Shown here in pieces: positions 18,018 through 27,400 of a stretch of 64,000 bases of DNA; position 1 is the stretch's first letter; every line of letters starts with the position of its first letter. Made by a program: the position numbers and the translations under genes. Under the pieces are notes generated by a model. It made no database searches and was not told where the DNA came from. It saw only the letters and a list, made by a program, of their open reading frames with translations. Source of the stretch: Kitasatospora setae KM-6054 (lineage in GTDB: Bacteria > Actinomycetota > Actinomycetes > Streptomycetales > Streptomycetaceae); contig NC_016109.1 in the NCBI RefSeq assembly GCF_000269985.1, positions 1,364,001 to 1,428,000 on the forward strand. Direction: 5' to 3'.

Positions 18018-20109
18018 CCCCGTCGACGTGAGCAAGAGCGGCAAGACGGACGGCACCGGTGCGGGTGGCACGGACGACGCGGACGAGGTGGCGCGGCGCC
18101 GCGCGGCGCTGCCGAGCTGGGTGCGCGAGCTCGAACTCTCCCTCGCCGTGCACCCGCAGGTCCTGTTCACCGGCAACGTCCGCGACCAGTACCTGCTGCC
18201 CAGCGACCTGCCGCACTGCCGCAGCCCCCGGCTGGCGCCGTTCGACCTGGCCGGGGTGGTCGACGCGGTGTGCCGGGCCCGCGGGTACGGCGCGCTGGCG
18301 GCCGTCGACCAGGTGACCGACCACATCGCGGTCCGGCTGCTGGCCGGTACCCCGGACGAGATGCCGCCGGTGATCCGGGAGTTGGTGGCCGCCGACGCCC
18401 GTTCCGCGCGCGCCAAGGAGGCCGGCGAGGAGGACGAGGAGCCCGCGCTGACCGACCGGCTGCGGGACGTCATGGTGGCCGCCGTCCGCCACCCGGGCCC
18501 GCCGATCGGCCTGCTGGTGCCGTACGCCGCCCGGCTCGGTTCGGCCCGCGCCCCGGCGGCCGGGGAGGTGGCCCGGCTGTTCGCCGCGGTGGAGGAGTTG
18601 GGCCACACCGCCCGGCCGGTGCGCCGGGGCGCGGCGGTGGGCGTCTACAACACGGTGTTCTGGGTGGTCGAGCGGCAGGAGGAGTTGCCGTTGGAGTTCC
18701 CGGTCGGCAGCCGCGCCGTCCGGGTGATCAGCGTTCCGGCGCCGCCGCACGACCAGCGGCTGGCGGCGGCCCGGCACGTGGTGGAGGCGGTGGCCGCCCG
18801 GCAGGACGCGGCGGACCGGCCGGACCCGGCCGGCCGGGAGACCGCGGCCCGGGCGCTCGCCGACTCCTCGCACGGCATGGGCAGTTCCGAGGTGATGGCG
18901 ATCGGCCGGATGGCCGTGGACCGCGGCCTGCCGACCCACCGGCTGGAGGAGGCCGCCCGGCTGTACCGGGTCGGCGTGACCGACAACCCGTGGGCCACCG
19001 AGGCGCTGCGCGACCGGATCCGGGACGGCGAGGAGTTCCTGAACGCCCGGGTGATCGGCCAGCCGCACGCGGTGCGCCGCACCCTGGAGATCTTCATGCG
19101 CTCCGCGGCCGGCCTGAGCGGCGCGCAGTCCTCCAGTTCGCCGAACCGGCCGCGCGGCACGCTGTTCCTGTCCGGTCCGACCGGTGTCGGCAAGACCGAA
19201 CTGGCCAAGGGCATCGCCGAGATGATCCTCGGCAAGGACGCCCGGCCGATCCGCTTCGACATGAGCGAGTTCGCCGAGGAGCACGCCCGCGACCGGCTGA
19301 TCGGCGCCCCGCCCGGCTACGTCGGCCACGACGCGGGCGGCGAGCTCACCAACGCCGTCCGGGCCAGCCCGATGAGCGTGCTGCTGTTCGACGAGATCGA
19401 CAAGGCCAACCCGCGGCTGTTCGACCTGTTCCTGCAGATCCTGGAGGACGGCCGGCTCACCGACGGCCGCGGCGCCACCGTCTACTTCACCGAGTGCGTG
19501 CTGATCTTCACCTCCAACCTGGGCGTCGCCGCCTCCGCGCAGCGCGCCGAGGACGCGCGGACCGGAGGCGGCGACGGCACGGGCAACGGCACGGGCAACG
19601 GCACGGGCGACGGCCCGGACGGCGGGGCCCCGGCCGAGCACCGGCCCGGCACCGTGCGTCGGCTCACCCGGCACGACGACCCGACCACGGTGCGCCTCGC
19701 CCTGCGGGACGCCTTCGACCTGTTCTTCAACGACCAGATCAAGCGGCCCGAACTGCGCAACCGCTTCGGCGACAACTTCATCCCGATGGACTTCATGCAG
19801 GAGAAGTGGGTGCCGCTGATCCTCGACAAGGCGATCGCCGCGGTGGCCGGCCGGGTCCTGGAGGTGCACGGCGCCACGCTGGAGATCGGCGAGGACGCCT
19901 GGGAGGTGCTGCGGATGGAGGCCGGTGCGCGGCTCGACCACGGCGGCCGCGGCATCCTCACCGCCGTCGAGTCGGCGCTGGTCAACCCGCTGTCCCGGGA
20001 GGTGTTCCGGAACCCGCCGCGGCGCGGCGAGCGGATCGAGGTGACCGCCGTCGAGGGCGACGGCGAGGCGGACGGCTACACCGTCGAGGTGACCCGTTGG
20101 CCGAGCTGA
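18007..20109 (+). CDS. ClpB/ClpA-like AAA+ ATPase
   Basis: Of 700 residues, positions 350-660 are a Clp-type second AAA+ module: Walker A GPTGVGKT (390-397), pore loop GYVG (437-440), Walker B LLFDEID (459-465), sensor-1 FTSN and a C-terminal small domain. The first 300 residues (VLFTGNVRDQYLL near the start) resemble a degenerate AAA region without Walker motifs. A low-complexity Gly/Thr/Asn/Asp insert (about 520-545) follows sensor-1. ClpB-type proteins remodel or unfold proteins by threading. It overlaps the genes before and after, so it is an operon core component. No ClpP-binding loop is evident. Confidence 0.9.
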   Translation: MSADPVDVSKSGKTDGTGAGGTDDADEVARRRAALPSWVRELELSLAVHPQVLFTGNVRDQYLLPSDLPHCRSPRLAPFDLAGVVDAVCRARGYGALAAVDQVTDHIAVRLLAGTPDEMPPVIRELVAADARSARAKEAGEEDEEPALTDRLRDVMVAAVRHPGPPIGLLVPYAARLGSARAPAAGEVARLFAAVEELGHTARPVRRGAAVGVYNTVFWVVERQEELPLEFPVGSRAVRVISVPAPPHDQRLAAARHVVEAVAARQDAADRPDPAGRETAARALADSSHGMGSSEVMAIGRMAVDRGLPTHRLEEAARLYRVGVTDNPWATEALRDRIRDGEEFLNARVIGQPHAVRRTLEIFMRSAAGLSGAQSSSSPNRPRGTLFLSGPTGVGKTELAKGIAEMILGKDARPIRFDMSEFAEEHARDRLIGAPPGYVGHDAGGELTNAVRASPMSVLLFDEIDKANPRLFDLFLQILEDGRLTDGRGATVYFTECVLIFTSNLGVAASAQRAEDARTGGGDGTGNGTGNGTGDGPDGGAPAEHRPGTVRRLTRHDDPTTVRLALRDAFDLFFNDQIKRPELRNRFGDNFIPMDFMQEKWVPLILDKAIAAVAGRVLEVHGATLEIGEDAWEVLRMEAGARLDHGGRGILTAVESALVNPLSREVFRNPPRRGERIEVTAVEGDGEADGYTVEVTRWPS

Positions 20110-20783
20110 ACGACGAGACGGACGGGGTCGCCGCCCGGGTGAGCCAGGTCGCCGCCCCGGTGACCGCGCTCGGCCCCGGCCGGCGGCTCGGCGTCTGGTT
20201 CCAGGGCTGCACGCTGGCGTGCCCCGGCTGCATGTCGCGGCACACCTGGGAGCCCACCGGGGGACGGGAGTTGACCACCGGACGGTTCGCCGGGCTGTGG
20301 CGGGACGCGCTGGCCGGCGGCGTCGACGGGCTGACCGTCAGCGGCGGTGAGCCGCTGGAGCAGCCCGCCGCGCTCGCCGGGCTGCTCGCCGCCGCCGACC
20401 GGGTGCGGCGGAGCGCCGGGGTCGAGGCCGACCTGCTGGTGTACACCGGCTGGGAGCTCGCCGACGCGCTGGCCGACCCGGCGGCGGCCGCCGCGCTGGC
20501 CCGCGCCGACGCCGTGGTCACCGGCCGCTACCTGGCCGGGCGGCCGACCGACCTGGTCTGGCGCGGCTCCGCCAACCAGCGGATCGTCCCGCTCAGCGCG
20601 CTCGGCGAACGCCGCTACGCCCCGTACCTGGAGCGCCGCACCGAGCGGCCCGACCTCCAGGTCCGGGTCAGCGACGGCGAGTTGCGGATCATCGGCGTGC
20701 CCCGCCCCGGCGACCTCGGGCGGATCGAACGGGAGCTGCGCGAGCGCGGCGTGACGGTACGGGAGACCACATGGCGGCCCTGA
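20097..20783 (+). CDS. Radical SAM protein, NrdG-like activase type
   Basis: The 228 residues start at TTG 20097 with GAGGTG upstream, inside the end of the AAA+ gene. The [4Fe-4S] motif is C38-T-L-A-C42-P-G-C45 (GVWFQGCTLACPGCMSR), followed by LTVSGGEPLEQ, the SAM-binding GGE. Layout and size match the 4Fe-4S single-cluster activating enzymes that install a glycyl radical or modify a partner, but no glycyl-radical enzyme is in the window. The target is perhaps an operon protein. It overlaps the FHA gene by 13 bp. Confidence 0.88.
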   Translation: MAELNDETDGVAARVSQVAAPVTALGPGRRLGVWFQGCTLACPGCMSRHTWEPTGGRELTTGRFAGLWRDALAGGVDGLTVSGGEPLEQPAALAGLLAAADRVRRSAGVEADLLVYTGWELADALADPAAAAALARADAVVTGRYLAGRPTDLVWRGSANQRIVPLSALGERRYAPYLERRTERPDLQVRVSDGELRIIGVPRPGDLGRIERELRERGVTVRETTWRP

Positions 20784-21343
20784 GCTACCGCTGCCCGGTC
20801 GGCGAGGACGACTGCCCGGAGAGCGCCGAGCCAGGCTACTGCCCGGTCCACGTGTTCGAGGCCCTGGAGGCGTACCAGCCGCCGCAGGCCCGTCCCGAGC
20901 CACACCCCGCCGAGCGCCGTCCCGAGCCGCCCGCCGAGACGTCCGCCGAACCGCCCGCCGAGACGTCCGGGGCGGCGCCGACCGCGAGCGCGCCGACCCG
21001 CAAGGTGGTGGTGCGGCCCGCCGCGCCGCGGCTGGCCCTGGTGTTCGCCGGGACGATGCTGCCGCTGCACCCCGGCCGCACGCTGGCGATCGGCCGCGAC
21101 GACCCGGACTGCGCGGCCGTCCCGGGCCTGGCCGGGCTGGACCAGCTGTCCCGGCACCACGCCCGGCTGCGCTGGATCGACGGCGTGCCGCACGTCGAGG
21201 ACCTCGCCTCCACCAACGGCACCTTCCTGGACGGCTGTCCCGTCGAGGGCCCGACCCCGGTCGGGCCGGGCGACCGGCTACGGTTCGCCCTGGACATCGA
21301 CGTGCAGCTGATCGAGATCGACGAATTCGGATCCCCGCGCTGA
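20771..21343 (+). CDS. FHA domain protein with N-terminal Cys/His motif
   Basis: The 190 residues begin with a probable zinc-binding knot (C8, C15, C24, H27 in CPVGEDDCPESAEPGYCPVH). A Pro/Glu-rich linker with PTRK at T76 follows. A C-terminal FHA domain has all phosphothreonine-binding landmarks (AIGRDD, LSRHHARLRW, STNGTFLDG). FHA domains read phospho-Thr made by Ser/Thr kinases, and such a kinase is the next gene. Translation is coupled to the radical SAM gene by a 13-bp overlap. Confidence 0.9.
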   Translation: MAALSYRCPVGEDDCPESAEPGYCPVHVFEALEAYQPPQARPEPHPAERRPEPPAETSAEPPAETSGAAPTASAPTRKVVVRPAAPRLALVFAGTMLPLHPGRTLAIGRDDPDCAAVPGLAGLDQLSRHHARLRWIDGVPHVEDLASTNGTFLDGCPVEGPTPVGPGDRLRFALDIDVQLIEIDEFGSPR

Positions 21344-21372
21344 GCGGGCCGGCGACAAGGACCCACCGCGCG

Positions 21373-24372
21373 ATGGCCGCCACTCCCGAGCCGTCCGGCC
21401 CGCCCACCCGCAAGCAGGGCGGCGCGCCGGCCGGCCCACCCACCCGCAAGCAGGGCGCCGGCCGGCCCGGCAGCCCGCCGACCCGCCGGCAGGGTGCGGG
21501 CGGCGGCAGCGACGGCGACCCCACCCGGGTGCAGCGGGCCGGGGGCGTCCCCGGTCCGCGCACGGGTGACTTCCCCGAGCAACTGGCGGACCGCTACCGG
21601 CCGTTGGCGCACGCCGGGGCCGGCAGCGAGGGCACCGTGTGGCGGGCCGAGCGCACCGACGGCGGCGGCGAGGTCGCGGTGAAGGTCGGCTGGGCCGGGG
21701 TGCCCGCCGACCAGGAGCTGCTGGAGCACCTGGGTGCCGAGGAGTTCCGCCGGCACGTCCCGGAGATCGTCGAGCACGGCGAGCTGGTGCACGCGGGCGA
21801 CGTGCGCGCCTTCCTGGTGATGGAGTACCTGCCGGTCACCCTCGCCGACCACCTGGCCGCGCTGCGCCCCGGCGGCAACAGCGGTGGCGGTGGCACGAAC
21901 GGCAGCGGCAGCGGTGGCGGCCGGGTCCGCGCGGCGGAGGCCCGCCGGGTGGTCGAGGGCCTCACCGACCTGCTGGACTTCTGGCAGCGGGTGATCGAGC
22001 GCACCCCCGTCGACTTCAAGCCCGCCAACGTGCTGGTCCGGGACCGGGGCGGCCGGCCCGAGTTCGTGGTCGCCGACTTCGGCGGGGTGCGCAAGCAGAC
22101 CGCCAGCCAGACCTTCCCCGCCGAACTCCAGGTCACCCCGGCCTACATGGCGCCCGAGCAGCTGGCCGGCCGCAACGACGCGGCCGGCCCCTGGTGGGCA
22201 CTCGGCGTGATGGTGTACGAGATGTACGCCGGCCGGAGCCTGTACGAGCGCACCGACGGCGGCCGGGTCAGCGAGAACGCGCAGCGCGAACGCCTGGTGC
22301 TGGACGCCGTGGTGGAGCTGCCCGGCGTCACCGACCCCCGGCAACTGCTGCTGCTCTCCGGCCTGCTGACCAGGGAGCCCGCCGACCGCTGGCGGGCCGC
22401 CGAGGTCCGGGAGTGGCTGGCCGGCGGCAGCCCCCGGGTGGTCCGGCCCGCCGCGGCCGGCCCGGCGGGCCCCGCGCACCGGCCGGTCAACTTCCGCGGC
22501 GAGGACTACCGGAGCCCCGCCGAGCTGGTCGAGGCGATGATGGCCCGCTCGGCCGAGGCCACCGGCTGGCTGGGCTTCGCGGGCGCCGCCCGGCTCGCCG
22601 ACTGGCTGGAGGAGATCGGCGACAACGCCGTCGACCTGCACCTGCTGCGGGCCGTGGCCACCGCCGCCCCGCTCGACCGGGACCGCACCGCCTCGCTCGC
22701 CCTGCTCGCCCTCGGCGTCGCCTACGCCCCGCACGTCCGCCCGCACTACCGGGGCCGGCCGGTCGACGCCGAGGGGCTCGCGGCGCTGGCCGCCGAGGAG
22801 AACGCCTCGGCGCTGGTCCGCGAACTCGTCCAGCACGCCGTCCCCAACCACGCCGCCCGCTTCCACTGCGCCCACCGCCGCTGCCCCCGGGACCGCTGCG
22901 CCCGGCTGCTGGCCTTCGACGGCCTGCCGGGCGTGGTCGACGAGGCGGCCCGGCTGGCCGCCGAAACCGGACGGCCGTTCGGCGCCGCCGACCGGGACCG
23001 CGCGCTGCGGCTGGCCGTGCTGCTCACCGCCCGCCCGGAGGCCCGCACCGCCACCGTCCGCAAGATCACCCCGCTGCCCGCCGCGCTCGCCCCGCTGCCA
23101 GGCGCCGTCCACCTGGCCGCGGCCGTCGGCACGGACGCCGTCCGCCCGGCCGTCGACCTGCTCCGGCGCGCCGACCGGGCCGCCGACCGCACCGCCGACC
23201 GGGCCGCCTTCCGCCGCCGCTGGCCCGCGCTGCGCCGGGCGGCGCTCGCCGCCGACCCGGCCACCGCCGGGGGCCGGGCCGCCCTGGTCGCCGCCGACCT
23301 GCTGAGCGTGCACGCCGCCCGGCAGCGCGGCGCCGGGCGCGGCCGGGCCCGCGGCGCCTGGCGGGACATCCTGCGCGACGCCCGGCCGAACGGGGCCGGG
23401 GCCGCCGCGGGCGCCGTGCTGCGGGCGCTGCCCCGGCGGGTGGCGGCCGGGGCCGTGCTGACCCTGACCCTGGCGCTGTGGCTGTGGAGCGGCCTGACGC
23501 TGCGGATCGCCAACGACCTGGCGGCCGGCAACTCCGACAGCGACCTGCTCGGCGCGCACTTCGCCACGGCGGCGGAGGCCGCGTCCCGCCAACTCCCGCT
23601 GGTGCTGGGCGCGGCGCTCGCCGCCGCGCTCGCCGTGGCGCTGTTCCCGGGCCGGGTCGGGCGGCGGATCCTGCTGCTCGCGCACGCCGGCGCGCTGGCG
23701 GTCGGCCTGGGCGGCTGGGGACCGCCGATGACCGTGCTGCGCACCCCGCCGTGGCTGGCCGAACGCATCCAGCTGTTCGGCAGCGGCGCCGGCCACTGGT
23801 CGGGCTGGGTGATCGTCGCCGCGGTCCCGCTGACCGTCTCGCTCGGCCGGCGGATCGTCGTCCCGCAGCTCGCCGCCGCCCACCGCACCTCGCACGGCGG
23901 CCGCGAGGTCCCCGCCGCGCCCGCTCCCGGCACCGTCGCCCGCTGGCGGCACGGCCGCCGCGAGCAGGCCGCGTTCGCGGTCGCCGGCACGCTCGCCCTG
24001 ACCGCGCTGCTGTGGGCGGCCGTCGAGGTCCGCCTCGCCGTCCACCTCCCGCCGCCCGGACCCCGCCCGGACGGCGCCGCCTACCAGGCCGACTTCCTGC
24101 CGCTGCTCGCCGCCTGCTCCGCGCTGGCCGCGCTGGCCGGCGCCCCGGCCGCCCGCCGCGCCTTCTCCTGGCTGGTCGCCGGCACGCTGCTGCTGGGCGC
24201 CTGGCCCCCGCCCCTGGGCCCGCTGGAGGCCGTCCGGCTCCCGGTCCTCGGCTCCTGGTTCCGCGCCCTCGCCGAGCTCTGGGGCCAGCAGACCTTCTGG
24301 GCCGCACTGCTGCTGGCCCTCCCGTCCGCGTGCTACGCGGGACGCTTCGCGCTGCGGCGGACCTGCGGATGA
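21373..24372 (+). CDS. Membrane Ser/Thr protein kinase with four Pro-Thr-Arg motifs
   Basis: The 999 residues start with four PTR motifs around T12, T24, T37 and T51 (PPTRKQG twice, PPTRRQG, PTRVQ). A kinase domain spans about 70-350: VAVK (K104), catalytic loop VD214FK216PAN219, D235FG and MAPEQ. The usual HR before the catalytic Asp is replaced by PV, but Asp, Lys and Asn are kept, so activity is likely. A long helical middle contains CAHRRCPRDRC. At least five hydrophobic segments occur between about 690 and the C-terminus. Its position after an FHA gene suggests phospho-dependent docking. Confidence 0.88.
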   Translation: MAATPEPSGPPTRKQGGAPAGPPTRKQGAGRPGSPPTRRQGAGGGSDGDPTRVQRAGGVPGPRTGDFPEQLADRYRPLAHAGAGSEGTVWRAERTDGGGEVAVKVGWAGVPADQELLEHLGAEEFRRHVPEIVEHGELVHAGDVRAFLVMEYLPVTLADHLAALRPGGNSGGGGTNGSGSGGGRVRAAEARRVVEGLTDLLDFWQRVIERTPVDFKPANVLVRDRGGRPEFVVADFGGVRKQTASQTFPAELQVTPAYMAPEQLAGRNDAAGPWWALGVMVYEMYAGRSLYERTDGGRVSENAQRERLVLDAVVELPGVTDPRQLLLLSGLLTREPADRWRAAEVREWLAGGSPRVVRPAAAGPAGPAHRPVNFRGEDYRSPAELVEAMMARSAEATGWLGFAGAARLADWLEEIGDNAVDLHLLRAVATAAPLDRDRTASLALLALGVAYAPHVRPHYRGRPVDAEGLAALAAEENASALVRELVQHAVPNHAARFHCAHRRCPRDRCARLLAFDGLPGVVDEAARLAAETGRPFGAADRDRALRLAVLLTARPEARTATVRKITPLPAALAPLPGAVHLAAAVGTDAVRPAVDLLRRADRAADRTADRAAFRRRWPALRRAALAADPATAGGRAALVAADLLSVHAARQRGAGRGRARGAWRDILRDARPNGAGAAAGAVLRALPRRVAAGAVLTLTLALWLWSGLTLRIANDLAAGNSDSDLLGAHFATAAEAASRQLPLVLGAALAAALAVALFPGRVGRRILLLAHAGALAVGLGGWGPPMTVLRTPPWLAERIQLFGSGAGHWSGWVIVAAVPLTVSLGRRIVVPQLAAAHRTSHGGREVPAAPAPGTVARWRHGRREQAAFAVAGTLALTALLWAAVEVRLAVHLPPPGPRPDGAAYQADFLPLLAACSALAALAGAPAARRAFSWLVAGTLLLGAWPPPLGPLEAVRLPVLGSWFRALAELWGQQTFWAALLLALPSACYAGRFALRRTCG

Positions 24373-24416
24373 GCGCGCCGGAGAACGGCCACCGGCGCAC
24401 CGGGGCGCGGCCGTGA
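24369..24416 (+). CDS. 15-codon coupling ORF between the kinase and CHAT genes
   Basis: ATG 24369 overlaps the kinase stop (ATGA) and its own TGA overlaps the GTG of the CHAT gene (GTGA). The peptide would be MSAPENGHRRTGARP. The double 4-bp overlap suggests it passes ribosomes from one gene to the next; the peptide itself need not function. Confidence 0.4.
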   Translation: MSAPENGHRRTGARP

Positions 24417-27400
24417 CGGCCGCCGTCCGAGAGCTGCTCGACCGGGGCCGCGCGCACCTCGCGGCGTACGAGGCCGACTCGGACCCCGACCGGCTCGACG
24501 CCGCGCTGGAGGTGCTGACGGCCGGCTACGCCCGGCTGGCCCGGGACGGCGGGCCCACCGCCGCGTCCGCACCCGCCACGTCCGCCGCAGTCACCGCCGA
24601 GCAGGCCGCGCAGGCCGAGTTCGCCGAGGCGCGGGCGCTGCTCGGGTTCGCCCACGCGCTGCGGCACTGGTGGCTGCGCGAGCGGCCCGGGTTTCCGGGG
24701 GATCCCGCCCTGCGGGCCGCCGCACTCGGCGAACGGGCCGAGGCCGCCGACCTGTTGGGCCTGGCCGTGGGCCTGCTCGACCCGGCCGCCCCGGACCGGA
24801 CGACCGCCGCCGCCCAGCTGGGCCTGCTCCTGCACGCCCGCGCCGAGGACACCAAGGCCGACCGCCCCGACCCGGCGGCCCGGCCGGACGACCTGGAGCG
24901 GTCGATCAGCGCGCTGCACACCGCGCTCGGCCACCGCCCGGCCGACCGGGCCGCCCACCACACCGTCGACGCCCCCGCCGCCGGCCGGGACGAGGACCAC
25001 GGCCCGCTCGCCCCAGACGCCCACGCCCTGCTGTCCGGCACCCTCGGCTGCGCCCTCGCCGACCGCTGCGACCGCTCCCCCGGAACGGCCGAACTGCGCG
25101 CCGCCGCGGCCCGGTTGGAGTACACGCTGGAGCTGGTGGCGGACCGCCGGACGCAGCTCGCGCGGGAAGTCCGCGAGCGCCTCGCCGTCCTGCTGACCAC
25201 CCACCCGGACACCCCGGAGCAGCGCGACCGCGCGATCGAGCAGCTCGAACACGTCGCCGCCGACAGCGGGCCGGACGACCCGCTGCGGCTGCGCGCCGCG
25301 CTCCGGCTGGCCGACCTGTACCCCGAGCGCGCCGCCGACGGCCTGGCCCGGCCCGAGGACGCGGAGCGCCGGATCGACCGGCTGCGCGACCTGCGCCGGC
25401 TGCTGCCCGCCGACGACCCGTACGGCGCCACCGCGCGCTGGCTGCTCGCCAACCAGCTGGCCCTGATCGGGCTGCGGGGCGCCGGCACCGACCCGCCGGC
25501 CCGCGAGGCCGCGGACGCCCTGCGGGAGAACCTCGCCGCGCTGACCGCCGACGACCCGCTGCGGCCGCCCTGCCACGCCGTGCTCGGTTCGCTGCTCACC
25601 GCCCTCAACCAGCGCGATCCGCTCGCCCACCCGATCGCGGAGGGCGTGCACCACCTGGAGACGGCGGTGCGGACCATGGCGGAGTCCGACCACGGCGTCC
25701 GCCGCGCCGACATCGCCAGCCAGCTCGCCCACGCCCGGCTGGTCGCCGGGCAGTACGGCACCGACCAGGGCCAGGTCGACGACACCATCGAGCTGCTGCG
25801 GGAACTGCGGCGCACCCCGACCGGGACCGCCGGCTTCAGCCAGCACGTGCACGCCTCGCTCGGCTCCGCGTTCGGCCGGCGCTTCACCCTGAGCAACTCG
25901 CCGCAGGACCTGGACGCGGCCATCCACCACCAGACCGAGGCGTTCCGCGCGGCCGGCCCGGACGACCTCAACCGGGTCGTCTACCTGCAGAACCTCGCCA
26001 CCAGCCTGCACCAGCGCTACCAGGCCGGCGGCGACCGGCAGGACCTGGACGCGGCGCTGCGCTACTACGACGAGGTGCTCGCCCACGCCGCCACCGCGCG
26101 GCCCCCCGAGGGCAGCACCGAGGCCGCCGCCGCCGAACTGCTGCGGGCCGACCTGCCCGTGCTGCGCCGCTACCGGCTGATGCTCGCCTTCCAGCTCGCG
26201 CTGACCGTCCGGGACACCGCGACGATGGGCCGGACGGTGGAGGAACTCGAAGTCCTCACCGACGGGTTGGCCGCGGACGACCCGCTGGGCGACCTCGCCC
26301 GCGGCGACCTCGGCGCGGCCATGCTGGTCCACGCCATGACCACCGGCCACGGCGACCGCGCCACCCGGGCGATCGGCATCATGGTGCGGGCCGCCGAGGA
26401 CGCCCCGGCCGGCAACCTCTACAAGCCGCTGCTCACCATGCGCGCCGCCGGCGCGCTCGCCGTGCTCGCCGTGCAGCCGGACTTCTCCGAGCACCGCGCC
26501 CGGGGCGCCCTCGACTACCTCGACCGCTTCCTCGCCGACACCGACCCGGACAGCCTGGAGGGCATCCGCGGCGCCCTGATGCGGGCCACCCTGCTGCGCG
26601 CCCGCTACCGGCACGCCCGCCGCCCGGCCGACGGCGCGGCGGCGATCGCCGCCGCGACCGCCGTCCGCGACCGCCTCCGCCACGGCGCGCCCACCGAGGT
26701 CCTCGCCACCGTCAGCGGCCTGCTCGCCGACCTGCACCGCGAACGCCTCGACCCCGGCGACCGGGCCACCGGCCGCGCCCTCGGCCTGGCCGGCCTCCGC
26801 GAGACGGCCGCCGCCGCCCTCCTCCAGGCCACCGCCGGCCACGCCCTCACCGTCGCCCGCGACACCGCCACCCGGGCCCTGCAGATCGCCCGCTGGTGCC
26901 TGGACGACCACCAACTCGGCGCCGGGGAAGCCGAACCGGCGAACGGGCCGGCGGCCGGACCGACCGGCGTACCAGCGGCCGGAGCGGCGGAGCGGCAGGC
27001 CGCGCTGCACGGGGCGGTGGAGGCGTTGGAGCTCGGGCGCGGGCTGGTGCTGCACGCCTCGACCGCCACCACCGACGTCCCCGACCAGCTGCGGGCGGCC
27101 GGGCACCCCGAGCTGGCCGCCGCCTGGCAGGCCGGGCCGCCACTGCCACCACTGCCACCACTGCCTCCGCTGTCCCCGCTGTCCCCGGCGGATGGTGGTG
27201 CGGCGGCCGCGGCAGGGCTGTCGGGGCTGGCGGGGTCGGCCGGCTGGGAGCCCGGCAGCCTGCTGGCGGGGGTGCCGGACGGTGCGCTGGTCCCGATGCC
27301 GGACGACCTGCGGCGCCGCGCGCTGACCGCGCTGGCGGCCGCGCCGGGCGGGCCGGGCGGGTCGGGGCCCGCGACGCCGCCGTCCGTGGCGGAGGTCGGT

